Below the pieces are notes generated by a model. The model saw only the letters and a list, made by a program, of their open reading frames with translations. It ran no database searches and had not been told where the DNA came from. Position numbers and translations under genes: made by a program. From Nitrospirillum amazonense (GTDB lineage Bacteria > Pseudomonadota > Alphaproteobacteria > Azospirillales > Azospirillaceae), in assembly GCF_007828035.1 (NCBI RefSeq), contig NZ_VITV01000002.1, positions 833,642-897,641 of the forward strand: a DNA stretch of 64,000 nucleotides. Reading direction: 5' to 3'. Below are positions 56,018 through 64,000 of this stretch, in pieces. Every line of letters starts with the position of its first letter. Within the stretch, counting starts at the first letter, position 1.

Positions 56018-58843
56018 ATGTCGATGACCGCCAAGACCAATTGGCCCCACATCGAGGCGGCGCTGGACCAGCTGCTGGATTTGCCCACGAGCAGCCGCTC
56101 GGCCGCCCTATTGCGTCTGGCCGGCGATGACGCCATCGTCCTGGCTGAATTGCGCACCCTGCTGGCGCAGGCAGAGCGGGATGAAACGTGGCTGGACCGG
56201 CCCGCCGCCCTTGGCCCTGCCGACGGCATCGCACCGCCTCCCTTTAATGGACTGTCGCCGGGCCAGAGGGTCGGCGCGTATCGCATCATCGGCGTCATCG
56301 GCCGGGGCGGCATGGGGGAGGTCTATCGCGCGGAACGGGCCGACGGCCATTTCGAGCAGCAGGTGGCCCTGAAGCTCATCCGGCGGGATGCCATCGACCA
56401 TATCGACCGCTTCCAGGCGGAGCGGCAGATCCTCGCCACCCTGGACCACCCGGCCATCACCCGCATCCTGGACGGCGGACTGCATGACGGCCAGCCCTAC
56501 ATGGTCATGGAACTGGTGGAGGGGCAGTCCATCACCGCCTGGTCCCGCGATTGCGGGATCGGGCTGGACGGCCGGCTCACGCTGTTCCTGGCTGTCTGCG
56601 ACGCGGTGGCCTACGCCCACCGCAACCTGATCGTCCATCGCGACCTGAAGCCCGGCAACGTGCTGGTGACGCCCCAGGGGCAGGTGAAGCTGCTGGATTT
56701 CGGTATCGCCAAGCATATCGTCACCGGTGACGGTGGCAGCCCCGAGACCCTGCTGGCGCCCCTCACCCCCGGCTATGCCGCGCCGGAGCAGCTTCTGGGC
56801 GGCCCGGTCAGCACGGCCACCGACGCCTATGCGCTGGGCATGCTGCTTTACGAATTGCTGGCGGGCTCGCGGCCCTGGACGCTGGAAGGCATGCCCCTGG
56901 CGTTGGCCGTCCGCGCCGCCTTACAGGAGGTGCCGCCGCCCCTGTCCCAGTTCGCCGCACGGTCCGATGGCGCCCCGCCAGTCCCCGTGAAGGATCTGAC
57001 GGGCGACCTGGACGCCATCGTCGCCAAGGCCCTGCGCAAGGAGCCCAGCCAGCGTTACCAGACCGTCGACGAGCTGACCCGCGACATCCAGCGCATGCGC
57101 CAGGGGCGGCCGGTCTCCGCGCGCACCGGATCCCGGCTGTATGTCATGGGCCGCTTCGTTAAGCGCCATCGGCTACCCATGGCGGCGGCCGGCCTGCTCA
57201 CCCTGGCCATCCTGGGGGGCCTGGGCGGTGTCACTTGGCAATATTTGCGAGCGCAACAGCAGGCCAATCGCGCCGAAACCATCAAGAATTTCGTGTTGAG
57301 CCTGTACAGCGGCCGCGATCCCGGTTTCCCCAAGGACAAGAACCGCCGCGACGTGACGGCGGAAAAGCTGCTGGACCTGGGCGCCGACCGCATCGGTCGC
57401 GAGTTCGCGGGCGATCCCGAACTTGAGCTCGAATTGTACACGTTGACGACCCAGCTCTACGAGGCTTTGGATGACCGCGACCGGGCGGCGCAAATAATCG
57501 AGAAAAAGGTCGCCGCCGCCCGCGAGGCGTATGGTGAGGCGACCCCCATCGTCATCGACGCCATGCTGGCCCAATGTGCGGACGCATGGCGAGCCGGCGA
57601 CCTGGCCTCCGCGCAACGGCTTTTGGACAAGACGGACGTCCTGCTCCGCGCCGCGGGCAAGAGCGCAGAGGACATCCGCCCGCGCTGGTGGCTGAACAAG
57701 GCGCAGATGTTGTCCAAGCAGGAAGCCGGCAGCGCCGCGCACCTAGCCGCCCTGGATGAGACACTGAAATCCTTCGAACGCTACGCGCCCGACCATTTGT
57801 TCCATGTGACAGCGTTGCAGGCGGCGGGACTGGCGCAGGCACAGGTCGGGAATTTCGAAAAGTCCGCGGCCCTGTTCCAGCAAGCCCTGGACCATTTCAG
57901 TGCCCTGCCGGCCACCGAGCAAGACAACGACACCCTGATCACCTTGCTCTATAACCAAGTCAGCGTGTTGCAGCGCACCGGGCGTCTCGATGACGCGCGC
58001 AAGAACCTGGAAAGGGTGTCGGCTTTGGCCTTGGAATCCCAGGGCGTCTCCGCGCCCTATTGGATGAGTCTCGCGCAGCTGGCCCGGATGCTGGAGCTGC
58101 GGGGGTCGCGGGCCGAGGCCATGGCACAATTCGCCAAGATGCTGGAGGTGTTGCCCAGCAACCCGCCGTCGCCGGCGGACTATTCCAACATCGCCCGGCT
58201 CATCCATGCCGAACGCTTCATCGTTGAAGGTGTGGCGGCCGAGGCTCTTCCCTTTCTGGAAGAGTTTGAAGCACGCCTGATGACGACCGGCGGCCTGGGC
58301 GCCACGGCGCGGCGGGTCCATGCCCTGCTGGGGCAGGCCTATGATCAGCTGGGCCGGGCCGGGCAGGCGCGGGGCGAGTTCCAGAAGGCCCTCGACGCCT
58401 ACGCCGCCACCCCCGCCAATCCAGAGGCGCAGGATTTGCGCGGCCGGTGGGGCTGGTTCCTGCTGGACCAGGGTGATCCCGGCGCCGCTGGGGTTTTCGA
58501 CGGGATCGTGGCCGAAGCGGACCCGATGGCCACGGTCTCCATCGCGCCAACGCTGGCCTGGGCCGGCCGGGCCCGCCTGGCGTTGGCTTCGGACGATATC
58601 GCGGCGGCGAAGGCCGCGGTGGACCAGGGATTCACCGCCTATCAGCAAATCCGTGCCCTGCACGACGTGCGCATCCACACCACCTTGTTGCTGACCCGCA
58701 GCGCGGTGCGCCTTGCCGCCGGCGACAAGGCAGGGGCTCGGCAGGACGCGGCTCTGGCGCTGGCCGACGCCCAGCGGACCGACGCACCGGACAGCCCCGC
58801 CATCCGCCAGGCGCGCAACGCCGTGATCGCGGCCGGGGCGTGA
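56018..58843 (+). CDS. Transmembrane Ser/Thr protein kinase with TPR domain (kinase 1)
   Basis: A 941-aa receptor kinase. Residues 6-65 form a helical N-terminal domain (WPHIEAALDQLLDLP) often seen in kinases paired with ECF sigma factors. The kinase domain at about 88-360 is complete: G-loop GRGGMGEVY, Lys119 in VALKLI, HRD Asp209 in HRDLKPGN, DFG Asp227 and YAAPEQL. One TM at about 388-407 places the 530-residue C-terminal TPR-like region outside the cytoplasm. It heads a kinase-kinase-AraC-ECF block; the second kinase starts 11 bases after its stop. Confidence 0.93.
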   Translation: MSMTAKTNWPHIEAALDQLLDLPTSSRSAALLRLAGDDAIVLAELRTLLAQAERDETWLDRPAALGPADGIAPPPFNGLSPGQRVGAYRIIGVIGRGGMGEVYRAERADGHFEQQVALKLIRRDAIDHIDRFQAERQILATLDHPAITRILDGGLHDGQPYMVMELVEGQSITAWSRDCGIGLDGRLTLFLAVCDAVAYAHRNLIVHRDLKPGNVLVTPQGQVKLLDFGIAKHIVTGDGGSPETLLAPLTPGYAAPEQLLGGPVSTATDAYALGMLLYELLAGSRPWTLEGMPLALAVRAALQEVPPPLSQFAARSDGAPPVPVKDLTGDLDAIVAKALRKEPSQRYQTVDELTRDIQRMRQGRPVSARTGSRLYVMGRFVKRHRLPMAAAGLLTLAILGGLGGVTWQYLRAQQQANRAETIKNFVLSLYSGRDPGFPKDKNRRDVTAEKLLDLGADRIGREFAGDPELELELYTLTTQLYEALDDRDRAAQIIEKKVAAAREAYGEATPIVIDAMLAQCADAWRAGDLASAQRLLDKTDVLLRAAGKSAEDIRPRWWLNKAQMLSKQEAGSAAHLAALDETLKSFERYAPDHLFHVTALQAAGLAQAQVGNFEKSAALFQQALDHFSALPATEQDNDTLITLLYNQVSVLQRTGRLDDARKNLERVSALALESQGVSAPYWMSLAQLARMLELRGSRAEAMAQFAKMLEVLPSNPPSPADYSNIARLIHAERFIVEGVAAEALPFLEEFEARLMTTGGLGATARRVHALLGQAYDQLGRAGQARGEFQKALDAYAATPANPEAQDLRGRWGWFLLDQGDPGAAGVFDGIVAEADPMATVSIAPTLAWAGRARLALASDDIAAAKAAVDQGFTAYQQIRALHDVRIHTTLLLTRSAVRLAAGDKAGARQDAALALADAQRTDAPDSPAIRQARNAVIAAGA

Positions 58844-58853
58844 GGGGGAGCGA

Positions 58854-61712
58854 ATGCCTATGGACATGTCGACGAACGCGACCCAGGACTGGGAACACAT
58901 AGAGGCGGCCCTGGACCATCTGCTGGACCTCCCCGCAACCGAGCGGCCGATGGCCCTGCTGCATCTGACCGGGGGCGACGCCGGGCTGCTGGCTAAGTTG
59001 GAACGACTGCTGGACCAGATGGTCCGTGACGAGACCTGGCTGGACCGGCCCGCGCTTGAGGGTCCGGGTCACTTCGACCCACCCGGGACGGCCCCGGCCG
59101 TGCCTTTCGCCAGCCTGGCGCCGGGCCAGCGCGTCGGCGCCTATCGCATCATCGGCGTCATCGGCCGGGGCGGCATGGGGGAGGTCTATCGCGCGGAACG
59201 CGCCGACGGCCATTTCGAGCAGCAGGTGGCCCTGAAGCTCATCCGGCGGGATGCCATCGACCATATCGACCGCTTCCAGGCGGAACGGCAGATCCTCGCC
59301 ACCCTGGACCACCCGGCCATCACCCGCATCCTGGACGGCGGGCTGCATGACGGCCAGCCCTACATGGTCATGGAACTGGTGGAGGGCCAGCCCATCACCG
59401 CCTGGTGCCGCGATCGCGGGATCGGGCTGGACGGCCGGCTCACGCTGTTCCTGGCTGTCTGCGACGCGGTGGCCTACGCCCACCGCAACCTGATCGTCCA
59501 CCGGGACCTGAAGCCCGGCAACGTCTTGGTGACGCCCCAGGGGCAGGTGAAGCTGCTGGATTTCGGCATCGCCAAGCGCATCGTCAGCGGCGAGGAAGGC
59601 AGCCCCGAGACCCTGTTGGCGCCCCTCACCCCCGGCTATGCCGCGCCGGAGCAGCTTCTGGGCGGCCCGGTCAGCACGGCCACCGACGCCTACGCCCTGG
59701 GCATGCTGCTCTATGAGTTGCTGGCCGGCGCTCGGCCCTGGACGCTGGAGGGCATGCCCCTGGCGCTGGCCGTCCGCGCCGCCTTGCAGGAGGTGCCGCC
59801 GCCCCTGTCCCAGTTCGCCGCGCGGTCCGATGGCGCCCCGCCGGTGCCAGTGAGGAAGTTGGCAGGGGACCTGGACGCCATCGTCGCGAAGGCCCTGCGC
59901 AAGGAGCCGGGCCAGCGGTACGGGACCGTCGACGCCCTGGCACGGGATGTGGAGCGCATGCGCGACGGCCTGCCCGTCACCGCCCGGTCGGGGTCTCGGC
60001 GCTATGTCTTAGGGCGCCTCATGAAACGTCATCGCCTGCCCCTGGCCGCCGCCGGCTTGCTGGCCCTGGTCGTCCTGGGCGGCTTGGGCGGCGTCACCTG
60101 GCAGTATTTGCGGGCGCAAAAGGCCGTAACCCGGGCGGAAACCATCAAGGCCTTCGTGCTCAGCCTCTATGCCGGCCACGACCCCGGCTTCCCCAAGGAC
60201 AAGCAGCGCCGCGACGTCACGGCGGAAAAGCTGCTGGACCTGGGTGTCGATCGGATTGAACGGGAATTCGCCAAGGACCCGGAACTGGCGTTGGAACTCT
60301 ATGGCATCACCAGCGACCTCTATACCGCGCTGAGCGATCCGGAGCGCACCGCGCAGGTTGTGGAAAAGCGGGCCACGCTAGCGCGCAGGGTCTATGGCGA
60401 GAGCCACCCCTTGGTCATCGAGATGATGCTGCGGCAGACGTGGAACGCCATCATGGCCGGCGACCTGCCCCAGGCAAACGACCTGCTGGCCAAGACGGAT
60501 ACTCTGCTCCGTACGTCCGCTCAGGATAAATCCGCGGTGCGTGCCTACTGGCTGCTATGCAAGGCGGAGGCGCTGCATGGCGCCCCCGGCACCGTCGCGG
60601 TCCGACGTGGATATGTCGACCAAGCGGTGGCCCTTTACGAACAGCACGCGCCGGACCACCCCTTCTATCCCTCGGCGCTGCAGAGCGCCGCTATTCTGCA
60701 CAAACGGATGGGCGACTATGCCGGCGCCATCGCCCTATACGACAAGGCCCTGGCACGCTTCAGCCAGAGCGGCGACAACGTCACCCTGGTCTATATCCTG
60801 ATCAACCGGGCCAACGCCCTGGAACCTGCGGGCCGGCTGGACGAGGCCCAACAGAGCTATGAGCGGGCCGCTGCGGTGGCGCTGGAGACCGTGGGGCAAG
60901 GCGGCATCTACTGGACCGCCCAAGCTCGCTTGGCCACGCTGCTGCACCGGGAAGGACGGCGGGATGAAGCCATGGCCCTGTTCGAAAGCCTGACCAAGGT
61001 GGTGCCACGGGAGGCGAGCGCCGATCAGCTGCCGGAGATGGTGTGGCAGGCCTATGCCGAGGCCCTGACCAATGAGGGCCGTGCCGACCAGGCCATTCCT
61101 ATCCTGGAGCGCTTGCGCGCCATTTTCGAGAAGCGCCGGACCGATGAGAGCATGCTGCGCATGCTGTGCTCCCAGTTGGGCAGGGCCTACGGCCTGGTTG
61201 GGCGCGCCAGCGAGGCCCGGGAACTGCTGACCCGGGCCGCCGCCGACTTTGCGGAGGCGGAACCCGGCAGCTTCGAGTTGCTTGAGGCGGAAGGCCGACT
61301 GGGCTGGTTCCTGCTACAGGACGGCGACCAGGACGGCGCCAGCCGGGCCTTCGATGCCATCCTGGCGTTGCAGGGGCGGGTGCAGCCGGCTTCGCCCAAC
61401 GTGGCCTTGGCCTGGGCCGGCCGCGCCGTCCTGGCCTTGAGGTCGGGGGACAAGGCGGCGGCAATGTCGGATACGGAGCGAGCGTTCGCGGCCTACGATG
61501 AGGTGAAGGCCTTACACAATATCCGCATCCACACCAGCCTGCTGCTGACCCGCAGCGCGGTGCGCCTGGCCGCGGGCGACCGGGCGGGCGCCGCACGAGA
61601 CGCGGCCACGGCGCTGGCTGACGCCCAACGCACCGACACGCCGGACAGCCCGCTCATCCGCCAGGCCCGCGATGCGGTGGCCGCCGCCGAGGAGAAGAAC
61701 CAGGCCCATTAA
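58854..61712 (+). CDS. Transmembrane Ser/Thr protein kinase with TPR domain (kinase 2)
   Basis: A 952-aa paralogue of kinase 1 with the same layout: an N-terminal helical domain, a complete kinase domain (Lys128, HRD Asp218, DFG Asp236), TM at about 397-416, and an extracytoplasmic TPR-like region. The kinase domains are about 95% identical in DNA without gaps, while the TPR regions are much more diverged after the first 100 residues beyond the TM. A GGGGGAG site precedes the ATG. It is almost certainly co-transcribed with kinase 1. Confidence 0.93.
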   Translation: MPMDMSTNATQDWEHIEAALDHLLDLPATERPMALLHLTGGDAGLLAKLERLLDQMVRDETWLDRPALEGPGHFDPPGTAPAVPFASLAPGQRVGAYRIIGVIGRGGMGEVYRAERADGHFEQQVALKLIRRDAIDHIDRFQAERQILATLDHPAITRILDGGLHDGQPYMVMELVEGQPITAWCRDRGIGLDGRLTLFLAVCDAVAYAHRNLIVHRDLKPGNVLVTPQGQVKLLDFGIAKRIVSGEEGSPETLLAPLTPGYAAPEQLLGGPVSTATDAYALGMLLYELLAGARPWTLEGMPLALAVRAALQEVPPPLSQFAARSDGAPPVPVRKLAGDLDAIVAKALRKEPGQRYGTVDALARDVERMRDGLPVTARSGSRRYVLGRLMKRHRLPLAAAGLLALVVLGGLGGVTWQYLRAQKAVTRAETIKAFVLSLYAGHDPGFPKDKQRRDVTAEKLLDLGVDRIEREFAKDPELALELYGITSDLYTALSDPERTAQVVEKRATLARRVYGESHPLVIEMMLRQTWNAIMAGDLPQANDLLAKTDTLLRTSAQDKSAVRAYWLLCKAEALHGAPGTVAVRRGYVDQAVALYEQHAPDHPFYPSALQSAAILHKRMGDYAGAIALYDKALARFSQSGDNVTLVYILINRANALEPAGRLDEAQQSYERAAAVALETVGQGGIYWTAQARLATLLHREGRRDEAMALFESLTKVVPREASADQLPEMVWQAYAEALTNEGRADQAIPILERLRAIFEKRRTDESMLRMLCSQLGRAYGLVGRASEARELLTRAAADFAEAEPGSFELLEAEGRLGWFLLQDGDQDGASRAFDAILALQGRVQPASPNVALAWAGRAVLALRSGDKAAAMSDTERAFAAYDEVKALHNIRIHTSLLLTRSAVRLAAGDRAGAARDAATALADAQRTDTPDSPLIRQARDAVAAAEEKNQAH

Positions 61713-61834
61713 AAAATTTATATGCCCCCTGTCCGGTTTGATCCGGCCGCCGGGTTTTCCTTCGGGTGAGTTATCCCGCCGAACAGAGTGCCCAGCAAAG
61801 GAACCTCGGCGCCACCTGGAAGGAAGTCCCGGAC

Positions 61835-62860
61835 ATGTCGTATCCCGCCCTTCAGACCGATTATCCAGCGGCCGCCTTGAGCCTGCCCCATCCCTTTCCC
61901 GCCGACGGAGGCGCCGACGATGCCGCGGACCTGTCCGTCAGCGACAGCGCCGGCCTCGGGGGCCACAAGACCAGCGGCCAGATCGCCCAACTGGCGCGGC
62001 GCTTTCATCTGCCGGCAGGCCCCCGCCTGTCGGTCGATTGCCGTCATGCCGACGCCAGCCTCAGCGTCACGCGCCTGCACTCGCCGGCTGACGATCACCG
62101 TCCCACCCTGCCGTTCGATCCGGAGGACACCTTCCTCGTCCTGCTGCAACTGGCCCCCCTGCCCCACCACCGCGCCTGGCGGGAGGGACGGGAGGCGCCC
62201 GTCAACGCCTATGCCGCCGGCGGGGTCTCCATCGTACACCTGGAACAGCGGCCGCGCTGGCTGATGACCACCGCCTTCGACATGCTGGCGATCTGCGTGC
62301 CCCGGGCGGCGCTGAACGAGCTGTCCCGGCGTTATGACGCCCGGCTCATCTCGACCCTCGCCTGCCCCGGCGGCAAGGTGGACGAGGACGCCTTGCGCCT
62401 GGGTGCTTGTCTGCTGCCCGCCCTTGAGCACGGTGCCGGCGGGGCGTTCTTCGTGGAACACGTCATCCTCGCGCTCTGCACCCACATCGCCCAGCGCTAT
62501 GGTGGATTGGAACACCAGGTCCGCGCGCGGGGCGGCCTCAGCCCACGCCAGGAACGGCTGGCCAAGGAAATGCTGCTGGCCTCCGTTCAGGATGGACGGT
62601 CCTTGCGGGAAATCGCAACGGGGTTGGGCCTATCCCCGGGCTATTTCCTGCAGGCCTTCCGCCAGTCGGTGGGGGAGACGCCGCATCGCTGGCTGACGGC
62701 CTGCCGGCTGGAACATGCCAAGCGCCTGCTGGCGGAATCCACGATGCCCTTGGTGGAGATCGCCATGGTCTGCGGCTTCAGTGACCAGTCCCACCTCACC
62801 CGCGTCTTCACCCAGCATGTCGGCAAGCCGCCGGGGGCGTGGCGACGGGGTCTGCGGTAG
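61835..62860 (+). CDS. AraC-family transcriptional regulator
   Basis: A 341-aa protein with a variable N-terminal half and a C-terminal AraC double helix-turn-helix at about residues 235-340: SLREIATGLGLSPGYFLQAF and PLVEIAMVCGFSDQSHLTRV, ending KPPGAWRRG. The N-terminal half lacks a clear cupin or sugar-binding fold. The ATG at 61835 follows GGAAGGAAG; an in-frame GTG at 61766 is less likely. It sits between the kinases and the ECF sigma gene on the same strand, with about 120 bases upstream that may hold its own promoter. Confidence 0.9.
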   Translation: MSYPALQTDYPAAALSLPHPFPADGGADDAADLSVSDSAGLGGHKTSGQIAQLARRFHLPAGPRLSVDCRHADASLSVTRLHSPADDHRPTLPFDPEDTFLVLLQLAPLPHHRAWREGREAPVNAYAAGGVSIVHLEQRPRWLMTTAFDMLAICVPRAALNELSRRYDARLISTLACPGGKVDEDALRLGACLLPALEHGAGGAFFVEHVILALCTHIAQRYGGLEHQVRARGGLSPRQERLAKEMLLASVQDGRSLREIATGLGLSPGYFLQAFRQSVGETPHRWLTACRLEHAKRLLAESTMPLVEIAMVCGFSDQSHLTRVFTQHVGKPPGAWRRGLR

Positions 62861-63026
62861 GATAGGGGGATCAAGGGGCCGGCTTGACCAAACGGGGGTC
62901 TGCCATCGGAAGGGGCGCGGATGTTGGTGCACCGCGGTAGAGTGTGGCTATGCTAGCCCTGTGGCGGCCGTCCGCCGCACCCCACGCCACCGCCGCCCCG
63001 CCCGCCCCATGTCCCCCGCCCGCCCC

Positions 63027-63653
63027 ATGTCCGACACCCTCCAGGATTTGATCGTCCCCAGCGATGATCCAGAAGTCGTCCGCACGGCCGACGCCCTGCT
63101 GCCGCTGTTCTATGAGGACCTGCATCGCCTGGCACGACGGGAACGGCGGCGCCTGCCGGCCAGCGACACCTTGCAGACCACGGCCTTGATCCATGAGGCC
63201 TACCTGAAGCTGCGCGGGACCGCCGGCTTCAACGACCATAGCCACTTCCTGCGCGCCTCCGCCCTGGCCATGCGCCATGTCTTGGTGAACCGCGCCCGCG
63301 ACCGCTTAGCCGCCAAGCGGGGCGGCGGGGCCGCGGCCCTGCCCCTGGACGATGACCTGCTGGCGCACGGGTCTGCCGAGAGTGACGCCCGCATCCTGGA
63401 AGTGAATGACGCCCTGGGCCGTCTGGCCTCCCTGAACCTGCGCCTGGCGCGGGTGGTGGAATGCCGCTTCTTCGCCGGCTATAGCGAACTGGAAACCGCC
63501 CAAGCCCTGGGCATCACCGACCGCACTGTGCGGCGCGACTGGACCAAGGCCCGCGCATGGCTGCTGCACACCCTGTCCATGGATGCCGGGCGGTCCATGG
63601 ATGCCGAAGGGGGCGCCGGCCATGGCGACAAGGCCCGGTTGGAACCGGCCTGA
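63027..63653 (+). CDS. ECF-type RNA polymerase sigma factor (sigma70_ECF, kinase-associated type)
   Basis: A 208-aa sigma factor. The sigma-2 region is at about residues 20-90 (LFYEDLHRLARRERRR, TTALIHEAYLKLR, HFLRASALAMRHVLVNRARDRLA in parts) and sigma-4 at about 130-185 (RVVECRFFAGYSELETAQAL, GITDRTVRRDW). It is the ECF-type family typically linked to Ser/Thr kinases, rather than to membrane anti-sigma factors, and no anti-sigma gene is seen. Thr48, Thr51 and Thr52 precede the sigma-2.2 helix. The start is uncertain: ATG 63027 or 63009, neither with a ribosome site. The rRNA operon on the other strand converges here. Confidence 0.9.
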   Translation: MSDTLQDLIVPSDDPEVVRTADALLPLFYEDLHRLARRERRRLPASDTLQTTALIHEAYLKLRGTAGFNDHSHFLRASALAMRHVLVNRARDRLAAKRGGGAAALPLDDDLLAHGSAESDARILEVNDALGRLASLNLRLARVVECRFFAGYSELETAQALGITDRTVRRDWTKARAWLLHTLSMDAGRSMDAEGGAGHGDKARLEPA

Positions 63654-63697
63654 GCGCCGCCAGCCGGTTTCCTGTTCCGATGCGATCGCCCGGGGCC

Positions 63698-63740
63698 AAA
63701 AAAGCAAAACCCCCGCCTGCGCAATGCGGGCGGGGGTTTT
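63698..63740 (-). terminator. Terminator of the rRNA operon
   Basis: AAAACCCCCGCC (63706-63717) pairs with GGCGGGGGTTTT (63729-63740). On the minus strand the stem is followed by TTTTGCTTTTTT. It lies just after the tRNA-fMet gene. Confidence 0.88.
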
Positions 63741-63746
63741 GGGATT

Positions 63747-63823
<77 letters not shown>

Positions 63824-63909
63824 GGAATGGGTGCTGGGGGAGGCGGGCATTGCGATGAGGGTCTGTTGAGCGGCAGGGCGGCTTGGGCGCGATGTGTGCG
63901 ACTGATAGA

Positions 63910-64000
63910 CCTGGCGGCGACCTACTCTCCCACGTCTTAAGACGCAGTACCATTGGCGCTGGGGGTTTTCACGGCCGAGTTCGGGATGGGATCGGGTGTA
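63910..64000 (-). rRNA. 5S rRNA, 3' part
   Basis: The minus strand reads the 3' end of 5S rRNA (GGGAGAGTAGGTCGCCGCCAG) and continues off the window edge, so about 25-30 bases of the 5' end are missing. The rest of the rRNA operon lies outside the window. Confidence 0.93.

Noticed and set aside
62715..63026. N-terminal extension of the ECF sigma frame to 62715
   Set aside because: It overlaps the end of the AraC gene in another frame and is low-complexity (Ser/Arg/Pro); sigma-family similarity begins after 63027.
63009..63029. Short direct repeat CGCCCCATGTCC around the ECF start as a regulatory repeat
   Set aside because: Only two units in a CCCGCC-rich stretch; more likely slippage in low-complexity DNA that creates two alternative ATGs.

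Overview
The window is chromosomal DNA from a GC-rich alphaproteobacterium. The best fit is Rhodospirillales/Azospirillaceae (Azospirillum or Nitrospirillum type). That placement is an inference from three things: the ppx-rlmE-guaB-rsmB-like order, the rRNA operon end (5S then tRNA-fMet), and the abundance of chemoreceptors and secreted peptidases. I see no insertion sequence, prophage, plasmid origin or CRISPR array.

Layout. 1-4.2 kb (minus strand): housekeeping block ppx/gppA, rlmE, guaB and the start of an RsmB-like rRNA methyltransferase. 4.6-4.85 kb: two identical tRNA-Gln(CTG) genes. 5-9.7 kb: ankyrin-repeat protein, M13 metallopeptidase and a nucleotide-sugar-epimerase-like protein. 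9.9-12.8 kb: FAH-family hydrolase, LysR regulator and a divergent NAD-binding protein. 12.9-19.5 kb: secreted peptidase cluster (two tandem S10 carboxypeptidase-like proteins, one S9 peptidase, one exported unknown). 19.5-23.6 kb: membrane-anchored metallo-beta-lactamase-fold protein divergent from a TetR regulator, then a TonB-dependent siderophore receptor. 23.8-25.8 kb: leuA behind a Leu-rich leader peptide. 25.8-31.8 kb: LysR/SDR pair, cupin protein, flavin monooxygenase, and an SDR-tautomerase operon divergent from MarR. 32-39.6 kb: two chemoreceptors flanking a large secreted LamG-domain protein. 39.7-55.9 kb: aldo/keto reductase, glycosyltransferase, alpha-L-fucosidase, penicillin-binding protein 1C with alpha-2-macroglobulin, ROK regulator, AGE-family epimerase and a secreted alpha/beta hydrolase. 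56-63.7 kb: two tandem Ser/Thr kinase-TPR receptors, an AraC regulator and an ECF sigma factor. 63.7-64 kb (minus strand): terminator, tRNA-fMet and the 3' part of 5S rRNA, the end of an rRNA operon.

Two things stand out. First, a dispersed intergenic element of about 120-135 bases has three clear copies (9.8, 14.6 and 30.0 kb) and one degenerate copy (23.7 kb). It folds into up to three hairpins whose stems differ by compensatory changes between copies, and the clear copies all sit just after a gene stop codon in the same orientation relative to that gene. Second, the kinase-kinase-AraC-ECF block looks like a kinase-controlled sigma-factor signalling module in which the two receptors share a nearly identical kinase domain but differ in their TPR sensor parts.

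Most of the remaining content is ordinary accessory metabolism: amino-acid and peptide scavenging, glycan breakdown, iron uptake and chemotaxis. Regulators sit next to their probable targets, and several have visible palindromic operators.
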